Origin: Candidatus Saccharimonadota bacterium
GTDB taxonomy: Bacteria > Patescibacteriota > Saccharimonadia > Saccharimonadales > Saccharimonadaceae
Direction: 5' to 3'
NCBI GenBank assembly: GCA_020428185.1
Contig: JAGQNH010000059.1
Span: 1 to 5,157, forward strand
Length of the DNA stretch: 5,157 nt
How positions within the stretch are numbered: position 1 is the first letter of the stretch; every line of letters starts with the position of its first letter. The notes under the pieces are model-generated. The model was not told the origin of the DNA, searched no databases, and was given only the letters and a program-made list of their open reading frames with translations. This document shows positions 1-5,123 of the stretch, one piece after another. The translations under genes were made by a program, and so were the position numbers.

Positions 1-290
1 ATTTTCGCCCTGCGACCAGTAAGCATCGCTACGCCGCGCGCTTGGGCGACGCTAATGGCGGTCGTAACATTTTTTGTAAAAAATAATTTTTCGATAGACA
101 TTACTTCGGGTTTTGTTTCTGCTATGATGTCAGTCAAGCCATCAAAAATCTCCTCTAGACGTTCATCAATAGGTGTATGAGCAGGCGTCGTAATCACTCC
201 CGCAGTAACTAACCTTGTTTTTCCACGCTCCACATCAATAACTCCAAAGCCGAGTATGCCAGTTCCTGGATCAATGCCGATGATTCTCAT
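1..290 (-). CDS. ruvC: Crossover junction endodeoxyribonuclease RuvC (5' part; cut by the window edge)
   Basis: RuvC is the dimeric, metal-dependent nuclease that cuts Holliday junctions at the end of homologous recombination, working with the RuvAB branch-migration motor. Visible are the first 96 codons, about 60% of a usual RuvC of 155-175 residues. The N-terminus reads MRIIGIDPGTGILGFGVID, the typical first strand of the RNase H-like fold, with the catalytic Asp at residue 7. SIEKLFFTKN at 65-74 carries the second acidic residue, Glu67. TAISVAQARGVAML at 77-90 is the conserved helix of the family. The last two catalytic aspartates (around 138-141 in E. coli) would lie outside the window. 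The ATG at 290-288 fits the family start exactly. No Shine-Dalgarno sequence is visible; TATACT lies 7 bases upstream. The stop of the lamin-tail gene is 21 bases upstream on the same strand. Identification is secure; only completeness is unknown. Confidence 0.96.
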   Translation of the reverse strand, partial: MRIIGIDPGTGILGFGVIDVERGKTRLVTAGVITTPAHTPIDERLEEIFDGLTDIIAETKPEVMSIEKLFFTKNVTTAISVAQARGVAMLTGRRAK

Positions 291-296
291 ATATAC

Positions 297-306
297 GAGT
301 ATACTC
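297..306. other. 10-bp perfect palindrome GAGTATACTC before ruvC
   Basis: GAGTATACTC equals its own reverse complement. It lies 7 bp from the ruvC start codon and contains the TATACT -10-like hexamer. It has no loop, so a protein-binding site is more plausible than an RNA hairpin. A palindrome of this length can also occur by chance. Confidence 0.4.
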
Positions 307-327
307 AGGTATTACCGTTTACGTAAA
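298..327 (-). promoter_or_regulatory. Possible ruvC promoter, giving a leaderless or near-leaderless start
   Basis: Reading the minus strand, TTTACG (327-322) and TATACT (303-298) are separated by 18 bases, matching the sigma-70 hexamers at four and five of six positions. A transcript starting about seven bases after TATACT would begin at or next to the ruvC ATG. The -35-like hexamer lies inside the last codons of the upstream gene. Both hexamers fall within palindromes. This is inference from sequence alone. Confidence 0.35.
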
Positions 328-1997
328 CGAGCTAACGTGGATACAATCTCTCGACGCCACTCCCATATACCATACCCAAGTGCTACGACACCAACTCCGC
401 CAACTATCCACCAACCTACAAATGTCATCTCTTTATCCTGAACTGGTTGTGCAGCGTATTCAGCGCTCGGCACTGAAGAATCTTGGACCTTTCTACAGCG
501 ATTTGTTTCTGGGCTTCGATACTGATTTTTATCACACGGCTTCAAGACTGCGCTCGCCAACGATACAACATTGCGACAACGATTCGTCTCTGGGTTTCTT
601 TCTTGCCCCACCCTGCAAGGCTTCAATGTCGCATCCGTAGAAACAATCTTCTTGCAGCGATTTGTTTCTGGATTTCTAAACTGATCTGGCGCACATGGCT
701 TCAAATCATTCGAGGACGAATCAGTTGCTCCATTTGATTCTGCTACAACAATAGAATGAAGATTCTCGGCATCTGGTGTTGGTCGATTTGTATATTGCCA
801 TATGTCTTTTATCAATGCCCAAGACTCGCCTTCCTTCGGATTTTCATAATTGCCACTATCCCCGTACACTACATTGTCAATCCCTACAATCTGTACCCTG
901 CTGATCGAATTAATAAGCGAGAACTTTATCGTTGTGTTTGTAAACGAACGATATTCACCCGGTCCAATTATCGCACCAAACGGAAACGTATATGTTTTGT
1001 CCAAACCAATACCAAACCGTATCGTATACATACTTAGGTCGATAACAGAACTTGTCGGATTGTATATTTCAATATATTCACCACCGCTATCCGCACCGAC
1101 AGGATCAGGCAATAGTTCAGTCAAAACAATTGGTGCGATATTCCATACGCAATCGTTACTACTACCACGCACCATCCCAAACGGAATAGTAGCCTGAATT
1201 TCATCCACATTGTCACATTCATCGTGCTGCAGACACTCGCCATCTGTACTTGCATCAAAACCATCAGGAACAGTAATTTGCAGACCTTCTATGTTGAGGC
1301 AGCTATCTGGCTGACAGTCTCCATCTTCGTCCAACAAATAACCGTCCGGTATGACCATCTGCGCTTCATCGATATTAGGACAAACGTCGACAATCACTTC
1401 CTGCTCATACACGCCGGATGAATGAATAATAGGATCTACAGCAGCAAAATCAAGACTGTTGTCATTTGTATCCTGCAAATGAAAATCAATAGCTTTTCTA
1501 TGAATCGACTTCCCGTTTGCAATTGCACCGACTGCGGCAGTTTCTGGATTTGTTGCGCCGCCCCAACCCACTCTGTCAATTTCCGTATCGCTTTCGTTCA
1601 CAAGCTGCACGTGTCCTTCGCTTGGATTTATTCCTCCGGTAAACAAACCGTCGGATATCACCGTAATGGCATCGTTCAAACTCGTCGATACAAACACGGC
1701 GTATGCGCTTGGTGCCAGCATGATATCGGTAGTTGCATCAGGAGCAGCAACACACGCAAGCTGTTTTTTTGTAAGACCACTGGCCGAAATATAGTTTATA
1801 CACCAATTCGTGATAGCAATTGGATAATCTGCGTTATTGTACAGCTCCACAAACTCTTTCGTCGCTGTCCCGGTAGCACCAGGATACATTTGAGCTATCA
1901 CCACGCCGTCACTATCGGTTGCACGAGCGTCAGGCACCATGATAAATATCTGACTACAGACAATAATACAACTAAGAAATACCCTCACAATTCGCAT
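312..1997 (-). CDS. Exported, membrane-anchored protein with two lamin-tail domains and cysteine-repeat arrays
   Basis: A 561-residue surface protein of unknown specific function. Residues 1-26 look like a Sec signal peptide with probable cleavage after ARA (24-26). A first lamin-tail domain spans about 30-165 (VVIAQMYPG, KEFVELYNN, HVQLVNESDTEIDRVGWG). Three repeats at 206-283 follow, each with two Cys exactly 22 residues apart. A second lamin-tail domain covers about 288-410 (IVLTELLPDP, GGEYIEIYNP). Three more repeats at 432-503 share LKPC and PETNRC, with Cys 13 apart. A hydrophobic segment at about 524-547 and a basic tail ending RLRKR form a C-terminal anchor. Lamin-tail domains are immunoglobulin-like folds found in bacterial secreted proteins and nucleases; no nuclease domain is visible here, so adhesion or envelope structure is an inference. 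The mature part has 14 Cys, all in regular pairs. The ATG at 1997 starts directly before the signal peptide; no clear ribosome site is seen. Confidence 0.88.
   Translation of the reverse strand: MRIVRVFLSCIIVCSQIFIMVPDARATDSDGVVIAQMYPGATGTATKEFVELYNNADYPIAITNWCINYISASGLTKKQLACVAAPDATTDIMLAPSAYAVFVSTSLNDAITVISDGLFTGGINPSEGHVQLVNESDTEIDRVGWGGATNPETAAVGAIANGKSIHRKAIDFHLQDTNDNSLDFAAVDPIIHSSGVYEQEVIVDVCPNIDEAQMVIPDGYLLDEDGDCQPDSCLNIEGLQITVPDGFDASTDGECLQHDECDNVDEIQATIPFGMVRGSSNDCVWNIAPIVLTELLPDPVGADSGGEYIEIYNPTSSVIDLSMYTIRFGIGLDKTYTFPFGAIIGPGEYRSFTNTTIKFSLINSISRVQIVGIDNVVYGDSGNYENPKEGESWALIKDIWQYTNRPTPDAENLHSIVVAESNGATDSSSNDLKPCAPDQFRNPETNRCKKIVSTDATLKPCRVGQERNPETNRCRNVVSLASAVLKPCDKNQYRSPETNRCRKVQDSSVPSAEYAAQPVQDKEMTFVGWWIVGGVGVVALGYGIWEWRREIVSTLARLRKR
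316..329. other. 14-bp perfect palindrome CGTTTACGTAAACG over the end of the lamin-tail gene
   Basis: The 14 bases read identically on both strands. On the minus strand they fall in the last codons of the lamin-tail gene (Arg-Leu-Arg-Lys-Arg, then stop). The centre is 21 bp, about two helical turns, from the centre of the palindrome at 297-306. No U-tract follows on the minus strand, so it is not a typical terminator. Operator function is a guess. Confidence 0.4.
357..428 (-). other. C-terminal transmembrane anchor of the lamin-tail protein
   Basis: Residues about 524-547 are hydrophobic and rich in Gly, Val and Trp (MTFVGWWIVGGVGVVALGYG). They are followed by a short tail with several Arg/Lys. 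By the positive-inside rule the tail should be cytoplasmic and the rest outside. No LPXTG sortase motif precedes it. Confidence 0.8.
489..704 (-). repeat. Three tandem LKPC...PETNRC protein repeats
   Basis: Residues 432-503 of the lamin-tail protein contain three units with the pattern L-K-P-C-x(4)-[FEY]-R-[NS]-P-E-T-N-R-C-[KR]. The Cys pairs are 435/448, 461/474 and 488/501. Unit spacing is 26-27 residues (78 and 81 bp). At DNA level the PETNRC-coding stretch is identical over 17 bases at 496-512 and 655-671, while the middle copy at 577-593 differs at three positions, all synonymous. The array lies between the second lamin-tail domain and the membrane anchor, so it probably forms a disulfide-stabilised stalk close to the membrane (inference). 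Confidence 0.9.
1149..1382 (-). repeat. Three tandem two-cysteine repeats (C-x-N-[IV]-x(3)-Q-x(3)-P-x-G-x(8)-C)
   Basis: Residues 206-283 hold three units with the shared core C-x-N-[IV]-x(3)-Q-x(3)-P-x-G, followed by a D/G/S/N-rich loop and a closing Cys. The Cys pairs are 206/228, 233/255 and 261/283, each exactly 22 apart, with unit spacing of 27 and 28 residues. Similar segments are familiar to me from extracellular proteins of Patescibacteria. The acidic loops (DEDGD, STDGE) resemble calcium-binding loops of thrombospondin type-3 repeats, but the match is loose. The array links the two lamin-tail domains. Confidence 0.88.
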
Positions 1998-2010
1998 AGT
2001 ACATACGAAT
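1990..2010 (-). promoter_or_regulatory. Inverted repeat around the lamin-tail gene start codon
   Basis: On the minus strand ATTCGTA (2010-2004) can pair with TGCGAAT (1996-1990) across a 7-base loop, with one G-U pair. The start codon at 1997-1995 sits at the loop-stem boundary, with its U and G in the stem. If transcription starts further upstream, this hairpin could limit initiation. The stem is short and might be chance. Confidence 0.3.
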
Positions 2011-2035
2011 ATACAGTGCGACTATTTAAATTCAA
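2008..2035 (-). promoter_or_regulatory. Possible promoter of the lamin-tail gene
   Basis: On the minus strand TTGAAT (2035-2030) is followed after 16 bases by TATATT (2013-2008), matching the consensus hexamers at four and five of six positions. It lies in the 47-bp gap after yebC. The start codon is 10 bases beyond the -10 box, so the predicted leader would be only a few bases. Confidence 0.4.
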
Positions 2036-2044
2036 AACACAAGC

Positions 2045-2767
2045 TTATTGTAATTCGGCCGTAATATCAGCATTCGTATGGACATTCACAACATCGTCCA
2101 AATCATCAAGCGCATCGAGCACTTTTAGCACCTTCTCTGCTGTTTCAGCATCGGATACTTCAAGCATATTTTTTGCAACATACTGCAACTCGGCATCTTT
2201 TATCTCAAGTGAACAGTCGACAAGTGCTTGGCGAACTTTTGCGAGATCCTTAGGATCAGTGTAGACAGTAATTTCGCCATCTTCTTCAATCGCATCCTCT
2301 GCGCCCGCGTCCAAAATTGCCAAGAGTGCATCTTCTCCGACAGCAGCAACACGAATCACACCTTTACGATCAAACTGAAACATCACACTACCCGGATCAG
2401 CGATACGACCGCCGTTTTTATTGAGCGCATTGCGCACCTCAGGAAAAGTACGATTCTTGTTATCAGTCGCAGTTTCAACAATAATCGCCACACCACCAGG
2501 CCCCATGCCTTCGTATGTAATCTCTTCGAGCACTGCCGCATTTTTATCATTCACACGGTCAATCGCACGTTGAATATTTGTGTTCGGCATATTGGCCTGT
2601 TTTGCTTTTTCTATCGCAAGCGCCAACGCAGAGTTCATCGTAGGATCAGTACCGCTACGCGCAGCGATAGCAATTTGATTTCCGATTCGCGTAAATATAG
2701 CGCCGCGTTTTGCGTCTTTGGCGCCTTTTTCACGTTTAATAGTTGACCATTTACTGTGTCCCGACAT
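2045..2767 (-). CDS. yebC: YebC/PmpR family regulatory and translation-associated protein
   Basis: A 240-residue protein that matches the YebC/TACO1 family along its full length. The N-terminus MSGHSKWSTIKREKGAKDAK and RGAIFTRIGNQI are the family signature. AIEKAKQANMPNTNIQRAI, EEITYEGMGPGGVAIIVE and TDNKNRTFPEVRNALNKNGG are the other conserved blocks, and the acidic C-terminal domain is intact. Family members were first described as DNA-binding transcription regulators; later work links them to translation, including relief of ribosome stalling at proline-rich stretches, and the mitochondrial relative TACO1 acts in translation. The protein is cytoplasmic. The ATG at 2767 was chosen because MSGHSKW is the universal family start and GGGA lies 10 bases before it; a TTG at 2776 would add three residues but sits against the GGGA. 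It has its own likely promoter. In many bacteria yebC directly precedes ruvC; here the lamin-tail gene is in between. Confidence 0.97.
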   Translation of the reverse strand: MSGHSKWSTIKREKGAKDAKRGAIFTRIGNQIAIAARSGTDPTMNSALALAIEKAKQANMPNTNIQRAIDRVNDKNAAVLEEITYEGMGPGGVAIIVETATDNKNRTFPEVRNALNKNGGRIADPGSVMFQFDRKGVIRVAAVGEDALLAILDAGAEDAIEEDGEITVYTDPKDLAKVRQALVDCSLEIKDAELQYVAKNMLEVSDAETAEKVLKVLDALDDLDDVVNVHTNADITAELQ

Positions 2768-2777
2768 ATGATTCAAG

Positions 2778-2781
2778 TCCC
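2778..2781 (-). promoter_or_regulatory. Weak Shine-Dalgarno site of yebC
   Basis: GGGA on the minus strand is 10 bases before the ATG at 2767 and one base before the alternative TTG at 2776. The spacing supports the ATG. It is the only convincing ribosome-site-like motif among the five starts in the window. Confidence 0.45.
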
Positions 2782-2794
2782 GTTATTTTTCTTA

Positions 2795-2823
2795 ATTATA
2801 ACCTATAAACGACTTTTAGCCAA
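2795..2823 (-). promoter_or_regulatory. Likely sigma-70-type promoter of yebC
   Basis: On the minus strand TTGGCT (2823-2818) and a perfect TATAAT (2800-2795) are separated by 17 bases, the optimum spacing. A start about seven bases downstream, near 2788, would give a leader of about 20 bases containing the GGGA. It lies in the 82-bp gap between comEC and yebC, so yebC can be expressed independently of comEC. Confidence 0.65.
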
Positions 2824-2853
2824 ACACGTGACTTGGACGTCACATACTGTTAT
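2819..2853 (-). terminator. Weak hairpin just after comEC; terminator or operator uncertain
   Basis: Just after the comEC stop (2852-2850), the minus strand has GTGAC (2843-2839), a 6-base loop and GTCAC (2832-2828), extendable by A-U and G-U pairs. It is followed by GTGTTTGG rather than a run of U, so it is a poor intrinsic terminator. The hairpin ends 5 bp before the -35 element of the proposed yebC promoter, so a protein-binding role is an alternative. Confidence 0.25.
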
Positions 2854-4307
2854 TTCACAATGTTTGACTCTTTCAAGTCATATCGCGTAGCACGAGCCAT
2901 ATATATGCATAGAGCAACAATGACACCATACGCGATTCCGGCTACCCAAAGTCCAACTTGCACATTTGTCTGAGCCCATGGCAAGGCTGCAAAATATTGT
3001 ACGGTTTCCGTCATATATACAAGTAGCGCCTGCGCAGGCATACCAAGTATCGTCGCAATATCTGGGACAACTATCGCACCAATTCCAGTAATAAACGTCA
3101 GCAACATCGCGAGAGGAACAAATGGCAAAATCAACACATTGCACAGTATCGCAACATTGCCTATTTGCCCAAACGCCAGTATCAATATCGGCAACGTCAC
3201 TATATGGGCGCTGAGTGTCTCGCCAATTATCTGTCGTATCGTACTCGGCTCCCTTTCACCGAAGAAATATCGTTGTAGTAATGGTGCGAGTATCATCACA
3301 CCAGCAAAGGCAGCGAAGCTCAACTGCCATCCCAGGTCATTCCATCCAAAAGCAGGATTAATCATAACGGTAATCGCTGCAGCAAATGGCAACAAAACAA
3401 GTGGATGAAATTTGCGCCCATAATACCATGCCGCCAAGCTCAAACCTGCCACCAATCCAGCACGCGACATACTCGGACTCGCTCCAGTGACAGCAACAAA
3501 CGCAAGCACCATTACCGACGATGATAACGCCGCCAAATACTTTGATACCTTTTCAAACATTCGTCGTGCTAATCGAACTAAAATAGTGAGATTGTAACCA
3601 CTTGCGACGACAACATGCGTCAAACCCGTCACGACCAATGCCTCCTGCAAATCTTCCGGCAAAGCACGCTTTTGTCCCAGTAAATACCCCAGCCCCAGGC
3701 TTGCTTGCGGCTCGCTTATCCCCAATCGAATCTTATCTGCAAACCAATCTCGCACTTGTCTAGCTACATCTCCCGGCTCCGGCCGTTGCCATTTTTCTAA
3801 CTCCGCTCTATATATAACTGCCCCAAAACTGCCAAATCCTTCGCTCACGACACCTCGGACTCCTACGTAATCACCTCTTTTTATTGATGCGTTCGTCCTC
3901 GCACTTACCCACATCCTACCTGCCATCGGACTATTATTCACGACAAGCTGATCAAGGCGCATATATAATTCTCCACGCCTGCCGGTATCGACATCGTCCA
4001 CTACTGTCCCTTGCATGGAAACTGTTTCGCCGAATAGTGCTTCATAACCAGCGAGCTGTGACTGCAATACAGAACCTCTCCATAGGCCTATCAACACACC
4101 TGCAAGAATCATAAACGGCACCAAGTATACTGACTTTCGCCACAATACCATTGCCGCCAAGGAGACTCCAGCCATCAGCCAGATGACATCTCCAAACAAT
4201 GCCTGTTTCACAAAAGGCACCATAATCACACCAAGCACAATACCCACACTCACCAACGCAATCAACCATGATTGATGTATGAATCGCCTCAACTGCCACA
4301 ACTGCAT
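2850..4307 (-). CDS. comEC: ComEC/Rec2-type DNA uptake channel lacking the C-terminal MBL domain
   Basis: ComEC forms the inner-membrane channel through which single-stranded DNA enters during natural transformation. This 485-residue protein starts with three membrane segments (about 14-35, 40-56, 59-76). A soluble beta-rich region follows at about 85-172, corresponding to the extracellular DUF4131/OB-like domain. The Competence membrane domain spans about 202-470. Its hallmarks are GYLLGQKRALP (207-217), VTGLTHVVVASGYNLTILV (226-244), GASPSMSRAG (275-284), DLGWQLSFAAFAG (324-336) and AFGQIGNVAILCNVLILP (378-395). It ends shortly after the last hydrophobic stretch. Full-length ComEC proteins are usually 700-800 residues with a C-terminal metallo-beta-lactamase-like nuclease domain, which is absent here; the stop is a clean TAA and no such domain follows before yebC. 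The N-terminal half has no Cys, so the disulfide known in some OB domains is missing. The ATG at 4307 gives a normal N-terminus. Short ComEC forms are known to me from Patescibacteria. Confidence 0.92.
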   Translation of the reverse strand: MQLWQLRRFIHQSWLIALVSVGIVLGVIMVPFVKQALFGDVIWLMAGVSLAAMVLWRKSVYLVPFMILAGVLIGLWRGSVLQSQLAGYEALFGETVSMQGTVVDDVDTGRRGELYMRLDQLVVNNSPMAGRMWVSARTNASIKRGDYVGVRGVVSEGFGSFGAVIYRAELEKWQRPEPGDVARQVRDWFADKIRLGISEPQASLGLGYLLGQKRALPEDLQEALVVTGLTHVVVASGYNLTILVRLARRMFEKVSKYLAALSSSVMVLAFVAVTGASPSMSRAGLVAGLSLAAWYYGRKFHPLVLLPFAAAITVMINPAFGWNDLGWQLSFAAFAGVMILAPLLQRYFFGEREPSTIRQIIGETLSAHIVTLPILILAFGQIGNVAILCNVLILPFVPLAMLLTFITGIGAIVVPDIATILGMPAQALLVYMTETVQYFAALPWAQTNVQVGLWVAGIAYGVIVALCIYMARATRYDLKESNIVK

Positions 4308-4345
4308 ACCACCAAGAATACAACAACCTATGTCATACTATAACT
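4308..4345. promoter_or_regulatory. 38-bp divergent start region between comEC and pgl
   Basis: The gap must hold both divergent promoters, at least partly. Minus-strand candidates for comEC are TATAGT (4342-4337) and TATTCT (4320-4315, 7 bases before the ATG). Plus-strand candidates for pgl are CATACT (4334-4339, 6 bases before the ATG) and TATAAC (4339-4344). No good -35 elements accompany them. The candidate boxes for the two directions overlap, so the genes may compete for RNA polymerase (inference). GGTGG precedes the comEC ATG but sits too close to be a normal ribosome site. Confidence 0.35.
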
Positions 4346-5062
4346 ATGAGCAAAATGCGCACATTTGATGACACGACCACACTCACACAAGAACTTATCG
4401 AGACGACTATCGCAATTTTGCGAAATACTATTATGCAGTACGGTGTTGCAACATGGGGACTCTCAGGCGGCACGACTCCACTCGCTGCGTATGAAAGAAT
4501 AGTGGCAAATCACTCGACAGACATCGATTGGTCGAAAGTTTCCGTCTTCGTAGGGGACGAGCGCGTCGGACCACTCGATGGCCCCGACAACAACTGGCGC
4601 GCAATTGATGCGATTATCGGGAACCTCCCTACCGCAAAACTACGACCACTATCAGATCGTTCCTCAGAAGAGGCGGCTCGAGAATACACACGACAACTAC
4701 AATCACTCCCTCTCTCATCAAGTAATACCCCTCGCATCGACCTACTTTGGCTTGGAGTTGGCGAAGATAGCCACACACTATCACTATTTCCAGGTCATAT
4801 AGATACGTCAAGCAGCGGAGATCTTGTCATACCGATTCACCATGCACCCAAACCACCAGTAGATCGAATCAGTCTATCACTCGATGCACTATCCGGTGTC
4901 ACACACGCACTCGTCATCGCCACAGGAGAAAATAAACGTCAAGCCGTCAGTGATGCACTGTCGAACATACAGTCGCCTATCGGACGTGTCGTTTCGTCGA
5001 TTGAGCAATGTGGAGGCACTGTTGAGCTGCTAGTCGACAGTACCGCGTCACCAAATAACTAA
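4346..5062 (+). CDS. pgl: 6-phosphogluconolactonase
   Basis: Hydrolyses 6-phosphogluconolactone to 6-phosphogluconate, the second step of the oxidative pentose phosphate pathway; cytoplasmic. The 238-residue length is normal for the DevB/SOL type of the enzyme, which belongs to the NagB/RpiA/SugarP isomerase-like fold. Hallmarks are LSGGTTP at 39-45 (phosphate-binding loop), DER at 71-73, NN at 82-83, LGVGEDSHTLSLFPG at 136-150 with the conserved active-site-region His143, KPPVDRISL at 169-177 and TGENK at 193-197. The variant GVGEDSHTLS replaces the more common GxGxDGHTAS, and the key Asp and His are kept. The gene starts 38 bp from comEC in the opposite direction. No glucose-6-phosphate dehydrogenase or 6-phosphogluconate dehydrogenase gene is in the window. 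ATG 4346 is the first possible start; ATG 4355 (Met4) is an alternative. Neither has a convincing Shine-Dalgarno sequence. Confidence 0.95.
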   Translation: MSKMRTFDDTTTLTQELIETTIAILRNTIMQYGVATWGLSGGTTPLAAYERIVANHSTDIDWSKVSVFVGDERVGPLDGPDNNWRAIDAIIGNLPTAKLRPLSDRSSEEAAREYTRQLQSLPLSSSNTPRIDLLWLGVGEDSHTLSLFPGHIDTSSSGDLVIPIHHAPKPPVDRISLSLDALSGVTHALVIATGENKRQAVSDALSNIQSPIGRVVSSIEQCGGTVELLVDSTASPNN

Positions 5063-5074
5063 TATGTACGTGCA

Positions 5075-5103
5075 TTGACAACACCCCTATAAACTGCTAT
5101 ATT
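5075..5103 (+). promoter_or_regulatory. Strong sigma-70-type promoter for the tRNA gene
   Basis: A perfect TTGACA (5075-5080), exactly 17 bases, then TATATT (5098-5103), preceded by TGC as in an extended -10 element. The start would be near 5110, giving a 5' leader of about 14 bases to be removed by RNase P. This is the best promoter in the window and fits the high demand for tRNA. Confidence 0.8.
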
Positions 5104-5123
5104 TTACAAGAGTTTTTACATAC

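Noticed and set aside
316..329. Intrinsic terminator of the lamin-tail gene
   Set aside because: The palindrome has no loop and no U-run follows; it also overlaps the last codons.
489..704. CRISPR-like or non-coding direct repeats
   Set aside because: The repeated 17-base pieces encode PETNRC in frame, the middle copy has silent differences and the spacers are coding; this is a protein repeat.
1968..1976. Lipobox-like Phe-Leu-Ser-Cys at residues 7-10 of the lamin-tail protein
   Set aside because: It is too close to the N-terminus to follow a full hydrophobic core and lacks the usual residue at -3. A signal peptidase I site after ARA (residue 26) fits better.
1422..2264. A 280-codon open frame on the plus strand opposite the lamin-tail and yebC genes
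   Set aside because: It runs antisense across two well-supported genes and the gap between them, and its translation is compositionally odd (rich in Ser, Thr, Cys and His) with no recognisable motif. It is a shadow of the real genes.
2768..2776. TTG start for yebC adding Met-Asn-His
   Set aside because: The family start is MSGHSKW at 2767, and the TTG lies one base from the GGGA, too close for initiation.
2850..2853. comEC truncated by a frameshift, with a lost MBL domain continuing downstream
   Set aside because: Only 82 bp separate the comEC stop from the yebC start, leaving no room for remnants of a domain of over 200 residues.
4042..4326. A 94-codon minus-strand open frame overlapping the comEC start
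   Set aside because: It is another frame of the comEC N-terminal coding region, rich in Cys and Trp, without family motifs.
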